Shown here: positions 32,923 to 37,966 of the stretch, one piece after another
How positions within the stretch are numbered: position 1 is the first letter of the stretch
Layout of the letters: every line of letters begins with the position of its first letter
Origin: an uncultured Clostridia bacterium
Lineage (GTDB): Bacteria; Bacillota; Clostridia; Lutisporales; Lutisporaceae
Assembly (NCBI GenBank): GCA_937976095.1
Contig: CALJSV010000036.1
Span: 1-37,966 of the forward strand
Length of the DNA: 37,966 nucleotides
Direction: 5' to 3'
Notes under the pieces: generated by a model
The model's input: only the letters and a program-made list of their open reading frames with translations
What the model was told of the DNA's origin: nothing
Database searches by the model: none
Translations under genes and position numbers: made by a program

Positions 32923-32947
32923 ATTTTCTGTCATAATGACAAAAAAT
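32923..32947. promoter_or_regulatory. 25-bp dyad upstream of radA, possible operator
   Basis: ATTTTCTGTCAT-A-ATGACAAAAAAT: 11 of 12 positions are symmetric, with a perfect core TGTCATAATGACA (32929-32941). It lies about 28 bp ahead of the radA start codon, probably in or just after the promoter. It is not a CtsR box or an obvious LexA site. Could be the binding site of an unknown dimeric regulator. Confidence 0.5.
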
Positions 32948-33022
32948 AATCATTAAGAAGCTATTATTCTATAATATCTATCGAAAAAAATTGGTAATTT
33001 ATATATATCTTTATTATACTAT

Positions 33023-33067
33023 ATAAATCGCACTAAATATATCACATTAAAGATGAAGCGATTTATA
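33023..33067. repeat. Eroded copy of the AAATCGCACTA palindrome
   Basis: A 10-bp perfect stem TATAAATCGC/GCGATTTATA brackets 25 nt. The content AAATCGCACTA...ATTAAAGAT...GCGATTT parallels the palindrome at 17323-17370 on both sides, with a deletion around the right arm. The 300-bp clpC-radA gap also contains the clpC terminator (33146-33190), the radA dyad (32923-32947) and AT-rich sequence in which no promoter stands out clearly. Confidence 0.5.
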
Positions 33068-33145
33068 ACTTAGCCAACATCATTAGTTTTGCCTATGTAA
33101 AGTATTAAGTGTGTTGTCTATATGATAATTTTTTTTAATAAACAT

Positions 33146-33190
33146 AAAACTGGCTTCAATGAGAGTTTTCTACTCATTGAAGCCAGTTTT
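33146..33190 (-). terminator. Intrinsic terminator of the ctsR-clpC operon
   Basis: Perfect 18-bp stem (33146-33163 with 33173-33190, AAAACTGGCTTCAATGAG and its complement) with a 9-nt loop, followed on the minus strand by ATGTTTATT. It starts 6 bp after the clpC stop. Confidence 0.9.
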
Positions 33191-33195
33191 AAAGC

Positions 33196-35634
33196 TTACT
33201 GCCTTGTAGTAAATGTCAGCTTATCTTCATTAACATTTATAAGCACGCTGCCGCCAGGCCTTATATTGCCCTTAAGCATTTCCTCAGAAAGCTGATCCTC
33301 CAAATGCTTTTGTATGGCTCTTCTCAGAGGTCTCGCACCAAACACCGGGTCATAGCCCTTCTTCACCAGCAGTGCTTTGGCTACATCTGAAACCTCTACC
33401 TCTATTCCCATTTCATTTATCCTGATCATAAGTGACCTTAACATGAGCTCCACTATACTCTTTAGATGCTGTTCGTCCAGTTCATGGAACACAATAACCT
33501 CATCCAGCCTGTTTAAGAATTCAGGCCTAAAGGTTTTGCGAAGCTCCTCCATTACATTGTCCTTCATGCGTTCATAGGCATCTGCTTTGGCATTATCCGA
33601 AGCAGTAAAGCCGAGAACCTTTTGTTTTTTTATTGTACCTGCTCCGACATTTGAGGTCATGATTATAACAGTGTTTTTGAAGTCAACAACCCTTCCCTTT
33701 CCGTCAGTTAATCTTCCATCATCGAGAATCTGAAGCATTATGTTGAACACATCATGATGGGCCTTTTCTATTTCATCAAATAGGATTACAGAATATGGCT
33801 TTCTGCGCACCTTTTCCGTCAGCTGTCCTCCCTCTTCGTGACCTACATAGCCCGGAGGCGAACCGATAAGGCGTGACACCGTATGCTTTTCCATATACTC
33901 AGACATATCTACTCTGATAGTTGCATTCTCATCACCAAACAGCGCTTCTGCCAGTGCTTTTGAAAGCTCAGTTTTTCCTACTCCAGTAGGTCCAAGAAAT
34001 ATAAAGGATCCTACAGGCCTCTTTGGGTCCTTCAAACCAACCCTGGCTCTTTTTATGGCCTTTGCCACTGCCTGAACGGCCTCGTCCTGTCCTATTACTC
34101 TTTCATGTAGTATCTGGTCAAGATTAAGGAGCTTCTTTGATTCTTCCTCAGCCAGCTTAGTTACTGGTACTCCCGTCCAGCTTGATACTATGGCAGCTAT
34201 TTCTTCTTCACCGACAATCATAAGTTTGGAGCTTGATTTGTCCGACCAGCTTCTTTTCTCTTCCTCCAGCTGTTTTTTCAAATCAGCTACTTTATCTCTT
34301 AGCCTAGCTGCCCTTTCAAATTCTTGCTGACTTATTGCCTCAGCCTTTTCCATGTCCAGCGAGGATAGCTCATCCTCAAGCTTTCTAAGGTCAGGAGGAG
34401 CTGTATAGGTTTTGATTCTTACTCTAGATGCTGCTTCATCTACTAAGTCTATTGCCTTATCAGGCAGAAATCTGTCAGTTATATACCTGTCTGATAAATC
34501 TACCGCTGCCTTTAAAGCCTCATCTGTTATTTTTACCTTGTGATGCGCCTCATATTTATCTCTTAGTCCCTCTAATATCTGAAGAGATTCCGCCTTAGTA
34601 GGTTCTCCTACCTGAACAGGCTGAAACCTTCTCTCAAGCGCAGCATCCTTTTCTACATGCTTTTTGTATTCATCCAGTGTGGTTGCCCCGATTACCTGCA
34701 CCTCACCTCTTGCTAAGGCGGGCTTTAGTATATTGGAAGCATCTATAGCGCCTTCTGCTCCTCCAGCGCCTATTATTGTATGCATCTCATCAATAAACAT
34801 TATAATGTTTTTGGCTTCGCGAATTTCACTCATTACATTTTTTAGTCTTTCCTCAAATTCCCCTCTATACTTAGACCCTGCAACCATTGATGAAAGATCG
34901 AGAGTTACAATTCTCTTATCCTTAAGTATTTCAGGGGCGTTGCCTTCTATTATCTTTTGAGCAAGACCTTCTGCTATTGCAGTTTTTCCTACACCAGGAT
35001 CTCCTATCAGGACTGGATTGTTTTTTGTTCTTCTGCTTAGGATTTGTATTACTCTCTCAATCTCCTTATCCCGTCCGATTATCGGATCCAGCTTGCCTTC
35101 TCTTGCAAGCTCGGTTAGGTCTCTTCCATATTGATTTAAATGCTTAGTGTTTATGTTTGCTGCAGCTGCAGGTTTTTGCCTTGGAGCGGGGCCGGCATTA
35201 TTTAGTATGTTTACTATCTCAGAAGCTGTCCCTTCAAGGCTTAAACCCATTCCTGTAAGTACCTGCGCTGCAATTCCTTCTCCTTCTCTTATCAGTGCCA
35301 GCAGCAGGTGCTCTGTGCCTACATAGCTATGTCCCATCTCTCTAGCTTCACTTGAGCTTAGTTCCAGCACAGTTTTTGTTCTTGGAGTATATCCGAGCAC
35401 CTGAGAAATGTCTTGCTCACCTTTTCCAAGCACCTTCTCAATCTGTTCTCTAATAGTCTCTAGAGTCACGCTTTTATTCTGGAGAACTTGAAATGCAACG
35501 CTTCCACCTTCTCTCAGCAAGCCAAGCAAAACGTGCTCCGTGCCAATATAACTATGGTTCAATCTCAATGCTTCATCCTGAGCATAAACCATAACCTTTT
35601 GTGCCTTTTCTGTAAATCTATCAAAAACTCCCAT
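33196..35634 (-). CDS. clpC: ATP-dependent Clp protease ATP-binding subunit ClpC
   Basis: HSP100 unfoldase feeding ClpP; receives McsB-phosphorylated (pArg) substrates. 812 aa from ATG at 35634 ([15 protein letters not shown]), with GGAGG 5 nt ahead; an ATG four codons earlier overlaps that site. N-domain repeats (about 1-145), Walker A GDPGVGKT (211-218), UVR-like middle domain (about 415-465), second Walker A GPTGVGKT (548-555), and ClpP-docking LGF at 674-676. Full length, no frameshift. Last gene of the ctsR operon. Confidence 0.98.
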   Translation of the reverse strand: MGVFDRFTEKAQKVMVYAQDEALRLNHSYIGTEHVLLGLLREGGSVAFQVLQNKSVTLETIREQIEKVLGKGEQDISQVLGYTPRTKTVLELSSSEAREMGHSYVGTEHLLLALIREGEGIAAQVLTGMGLSLEGTASEIVNILNNAGPAPRQKPAAAANINTKHLNQYGRDLTELAREGKLDPIIGRDKEIERVIQILSRRTKNNPVLIGDPGVGKTAIAEGLAQKIIEGNAPEILKDKRIVTLDLSSMVAGSKYRGEFEERLKNVMSEIREAKNIIMFIDEMHTIIGAGGAEGAIDASNILKPALARGEVQVIGATTLDEYKKHVEKDAALERRFQPVQVGEPTKAESLQILEGLRDKYEAHHKVKITDEALKAAVDLSDRYITDRFLPDKAIDLVDEAASRVRIKTYTAPPDLRKLEDELSSLDMEKAEAISQQEFERAARLRDKVADLKKQLEEEKRSWSDKSSSKLMIVGEEEIAAIVSSWTGVPVTKLAEEESKKLLNLDQILHERVIGQDEAVQAVAKAIKRARVGLKDPKRPVGSFIFLGPTGVGKTELSKALAEALFGDENATIRVDMSEYMEKHTVSRLIGSPPGYVGHEEGGQLTEKVRRKPYSVILFDEIEKAHHDVFNIMLQILDDGRLTDGKGRVVDFKNTVIIMTSNVGAGTIKKQKVLGFTASDNAKADAYERMKDNVMEELRKTFRPEFLNRLDEVIVFHELDEQHLKSIVELMLRSLMIRINEMGIEVEVSDVAKALLVKKGYDPVFGARPLRRAIQKHLEDQLSEEMLKGNIRPGGSVLINVNEDKLTFTTRQ

Positions 35635-35689
35635 ACTTACCTCCATATTTATCTACTACTATTTTTACAACTATGAAAGTTAATACCTC

Positions 35690-36715
35690 TTATAGCTCTT
35701 TCAGCTTTCCTCTTACAATATCCGCTCTATGAGTATCTCTTTCATTCGGGGTGAGGTCAGCTCCAATAATTTTTTGAAGGCTTGCCGGCTGGGTATCTAT
35801 CATGAGCTCGTTAAGAACAGCCACAGGTATATTGTTAAGTATACTCATGTCTACTCCCAGCCTTATATCAGAAAGCATCCTCATGCACTCCTGAGATTTT
35901 AGTATTCTTGCGTTTTTAAGAATCCCCAGGGAGCGCCATATCTTATCCTCAAGCTGAATTCTATTACTATTAATTATGGTATTTCTCGCTTCCTTTTCTT
36001 TTTCTATTATCTGGAGAGTTACACCTGTGAGATTCTCAATAAGCTCCTCCTCCGACCTACCTAGTGTGATCTGATTTGATATTTGAAATATATTACCCAC
36101 AAATTCAGTTCCTTCACCATACAGCCCTCTAATAGTAAGTCCGATTTGAGTTACTGCATGTAGAATCTTATTGATGTTAGCCGTTATGTTTAAGGCAGGC
36201 AGATGCACCATTACAGATGCGCGCATACCGGTTCCCACATTTGTGGGACAGCTTGTAAGGTATCCCCAATTTTCATCGAAGGCGTATTCCAGCTTGCCCT
36301 CGATTATGTCATCAATTTCATTAGCCAATTCCCATGCTCTCTTAACCTGCAGCCCCGGAAGTATAGATTGTATACGTATATGATCCTCTTCATTAAGCAT
36401 TATGCTTACTACTTCATCCTCTCTTATCGCTGCTGCTCCAGCAGAATTGTGAGCAATAAGGTTCGGACTGACAAGATGCCTTTCTAGCAGTACCTGCTTT
36501 TCAAGTTGACTTATGCTACTCATTTTGTACAGCTTATATTTATCCCCTAAGGCCTCACTTCTAACCTCATTCATCCTGTCAATGATTCCGTTTGCCCCTG
36601 AAATATCCAATGCAGTAGGAAAGGGTACCTCAGCCAGATTGCGAGCAAGCCTTATTCTGCTGCTAAGAATTATATCATTTTGAGGGCCACCAGCCTGAAC
36701 CCAAGAATTCATCAT
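35690..36715 (-). CDS. mcsB: Protein-arginine kinase McsB
   Basis: Phosphorylates arginines on damaged proteins and on CtsR, marking them for ClpCP. 341 aa of the ATP:guanido phosphotransferase fold: SSRIRLARNL (18-27), NEED (108-111), the CPTNVGTG signature (156-163) and the pArg-sensing RDTHRA motif (326-331, RDxxRA). The start forms an ATGA overlap with mcsA. Complete. Confidence 0.97.
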   Translation of the reverse strand: MMNSWVQAGGPQNDIILSSRIRLARNLAEVPFPTALDISGANGIIDRMNEVRSEALGDKYKLYKMSSISQLEKQVLLERHLVSPNLIAHNSAGAAAIREDEVVSIMLNEEDHIRIQSILPGLQVKRAWELANEIDDIIEGKLEYAFDENWGYLTSCPTNVGTGMRASVMVHLPALNITANINKILHAVTQIGLTIRGLYGEGTEFVGNIFQISNQITLGRSEEELIENLTGVTLQIIEKEKEARNTIINSNRIQLEDKIWRSLGILKNARILKSQECMRMLSDIRLGVDMSILNNIPVAVLNELMIDTQPASLQKIIGADLTPNERDTHRADIVRGKLKEL

Positions 36716-37242
36716 GCATCTCCCCTTCCGCTGCCAGATAGCTCTTTTATCTTATCTCTAAGCTGTGCAGCCTTTTCATATTCTTCACTTTTCACTGCAA
36801 GCTCCAGCTCATGCTTAAGCCTTTCTATTACCCTGACTGTCTTTATTCTGCCTCCGGCTTTATTTGGCACTTTACCTGTGTGAGTAATGTTACCGTGTAC
36901 TTTTTTAAGGAGGGGATTTAATCTTTCTCCAAAGGTTTTATAGCAGCTGCTGCAGCCAAAGCGTCCCGTCTCCCTAAACTTACTGAAGGTGAGACCACAA
37001 ATGTCACACTTGACATCCTGTACAAAACCTACCTTTATGGGAAGCATTCCCCCGGAATTAAGAAGACCTGCAAGCAAGTCATTGACTGAAAAACTGGTGT
37101 TTATAACAATATTGTTCTTCGGAACAACAATGTTCAGAAAAGCAGAGCATTGTTCACATAAATGCGTATCTGTTTTTTTCCCGTTTTCGATCTTTGTTAT
37201 GTGTACCGTGGCAGGTTTTTTACCACACTCTTCACAATTCAT
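36712..37242 (-). CDS. mcsA: McsA, activator of McsB
   Basis: Zinc-binding partner that activates McsB kinase. 176 aa. Four CxxC pairs: C3/C6, C29/C32, C79/C82 and C97/C100, then a C-terminal UVR motif (about 138-170, LKHELELAVKSEEYEKAAQL). AGGAGGAG before ATG. Overlaps mcsB by 4 nt, so stoichiometric coupling is likely. Confidence 0.96.
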   Translation of the reverse strand: MNCEECGKKPATVHITKIENGKKTDTHLCEQCSAFLNIVVPKNNIVINTSFSVNDLLAGLLNSGGMLPIKVGFVQDVKCDICGLTFSKFRETGRFGCSSCYKTFGERLNPLLKKVHGNITHTGKVPNKAGGRIKTVRVIERLKHELELAVKSEEYEKAAQLRDKIKELSGSGRGDA

Positions 37243-37278
37243 GGCTCTCTCCTCCTCTAAATATATAAAGAATTTATT

Positions 37279-37737
37279 TTATATTATTACTGCAAGGAAC
37301 ACAGATTTTAAAATATCCGCTCTAAGCCTATCTCTCATAGGTCTTGGAATTATAGACAGAGTAACATCGTCAATGGCCGCATTTATGATGTTTTTCGTTT
37401 TTGCATCTATAAGCCCCTGTGAATAAAAGCCTTCTACCAGTTGAATAGCTGTTTCCTTATTTATACTGTCACCTACACGCTTTTCTAAGACATTTCTAAA
37501 ATACTCATTGCTGTCAATGTCAGCCCTGATTATTTTAATGTAGCCCCCTCCCCCTCTTCTTGACTCGATAATATAACCTCTATCAGAGGAAAACCTTGTA
37601 GTTAACACGTAGTTTATCTGCGATGGGGCACATTCAAACTGATTAGCCAGCTCATTTCTCTGAATTTCAACATGCCCTCCCCTCGCCTTTATCATATCCA
37701 CTATAAAGTGCTCAATCATATCGCTTATTCTAGACAT
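37279..37737 (-). CDS. ctsR: Class III heat-shock repressor CtsR
   Basis: Dimeric repressor of clp genes, inactivated by heat or McsB. 152 aa from ATG at 37737 (MSRISDMIEHFIVDM). The frame is open 25 codons further, but that stretch contains the operator and -10, so it is not translated. Winged helix-turn-helix (APSQINYVLTTRF, 37-49) with the glycine-rich wing RRGGGGYIKI (60-69), where R61 matches the thermosensor wing. C-terminal McsB/ClpC-contact domain. GGAAAGAG lies 8 nt ahead. Confidence 0.96.
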   Translation of the reverse strand: MSRISDMIEHFIVDMIKARGGHVEIQRNELANQFECAPSQINYVLTTRFSSDRGYIIESRRGGGGYIKIIRADIDSNEYFRNVLEKRVGDSINKETAIQLVEGFYSQGLIDAKTKNIINAAIDDVTLSIIPRPMRDRLRADILKSVFLAVII

Positions 37738-37756
37738 ACTCATCACTCTTTCCGAC

Positions 37757-37773
37757 TTTGACTTTCTTTGACC
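37757..37773 (-). promoter_or_regulatory. CtsR operator
   Basis: Minus strand GGTCAAA-GAA-AGTCAAA: two heptads separated by 3 nt, a full match to the known consensus RGTCAAANANRGTCAAA. It starts about 3 nt downstream of the predicted transcription start, so bound CtsR would block promoter escape. Shows autoregulation of the operon. Confidence 0.94.
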
Positions 37774-37782
37774 TTTAACTAT

Positions 37783-37812
37783 ATTATAAATATAACTAAA
37801 TGCCTTTTTCAA
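37783..37812 (-). promoter_or_regulatory. Sigma-A promoter of the ctsR operon
   Basis: Minus strand TTGAAA (37807-37812), 18-bp spacer, TATAAT (37783-37788), followed directly by the CtsR operator. Good match. Confidence 0.85.
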
Positions 37813-37926
37813 GCTTACAACATATATATTATTTTCACTTTTTTGTGTTTATATCATTCTTACTTTAAAAATCTTAGATTTTTACATAAAAAATGATTTT
37901 TTCTTTTTCTATGTATAACCCATGGA

Positions 37927-37961
37927 AAAGCCCCCAAGGTCAAGCGGCCTTTGGGGGCTTT
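37927..37961. terminator. Bidirectional intrinsic terminator upstream of ctsR
   Basis: Stem of 13-14 bp, AAAGCCCCCAAGG against CCTTTGGGGGCTTT with one bulge and an 8-nt loop. T-rich on the plus side (TTTCATTA), TTTTCC on the minus side. Probably ends the unit that lies beyond the window edge. Confidence 0.8.
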
Positions 37962-37966
37962 CATTA

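Noticed and set aside
37738-37812. 25-residue N-terminal extension of CtsR
   Set aside because: The stretch contains the CtsR operator and the -10/-35 elements, so it is promoter DNA.

Overview
The window is about 38 kb of low-GC Firmicutes chromosome, almost certainly from a spore-forming member of the Clostridia. The evidence is the full ctsR-mcsA-mcsB-clpC-radA-disA stress and DNA-integrity block, sporulation sigma factor SigH, CarD, the PIN/TRAM membrane protein, MEP-pathway ispD and ispF, Mini-III, ThyX instead of ThyA, and a canonical S10-spc-alpha ribosomal cluster. I cannot name a genus. Every protein gene except one (29957-30352) is on the minus strand, so transcription runs from high to low coordinates.

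In transcription order: (1) 37.97-33.15 kb: ctsR operon with a sigma-A promoter, a perfect two-heptad CtsR operator just after the -10, and strong terminators. (2) 32.9-30.4 kb: radA-disA, convergent with a small plus-strand gene of unknown function that has a perfect consensus promoter and a structured 5' UTR. (3) 29.7-23.2 kb: carD, PIN/TRAM protein, ispD, two tandem bacteriohemerythrins placed between ispD and ispF, ispF, a NatAB-type ABC exporter and a small membrane-anchored orphan. (4) 23.15-17.2 kb: a 172-bp fold-back element, cysS, rmuC, mrnC, thyX, a decayed MBOAT acyltransferase tail and rlmB, closed by a 48-bp perfect palindrome. (5) 17.2-14.6 kb: sigH with its promoter, then tRNA-Tyr, tRNA-Thr and tuf from a second perfect promoter. 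(6) 14.35-0 kb: rpsJ through rpsD (partial), with secY, adk, map, a KOW protein and infA.

The coding content is mostly housekeeping; the less ordinary material is in the spacers. Two 88/89-bp hairpins (11056-11143 and 14493-14581) share one plan: two 28-bp arms of four 7-nt words ending in CTRG (one CTACCAG excepted), and a 32/33-nt centre with a CTTCGYAGCC core at the same offset. One lies inside the S10 operon between rplB and rpsS, the other after tuf. The tuf leader can fold as a multibranch junction with a possible loop-loop contact; rpsJ has a leader of about 280 nt rich in hairpins; the rpsJ-rplC spacer holds four hairpins. A 48-bp palindrome after rlmB has an eroded relative upstream of radA.

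The order sigH-tRNA-Tyr-tRNA-Thr-tuf-rpsJ lacks the rpmG-secE-nusG-rplKAJL-rpoBC-rpsL-rpsG-fusA block that usually lies in this interval. Because related genomes carry two tuf copies flanking that block, this looks like either recombination between tuf copies or an assembly collapse at tuf.

Several starts were moved downstream of the longest reading frame where the Shine-Dalgarno site or the family N-terminus decided it (rpsM, rpsJ, rpsC, rplX, rplR, map, radA, clpC, ctsR, thyX and others). rpmJ and the TTG-initiated rpmD were found by direct reading.
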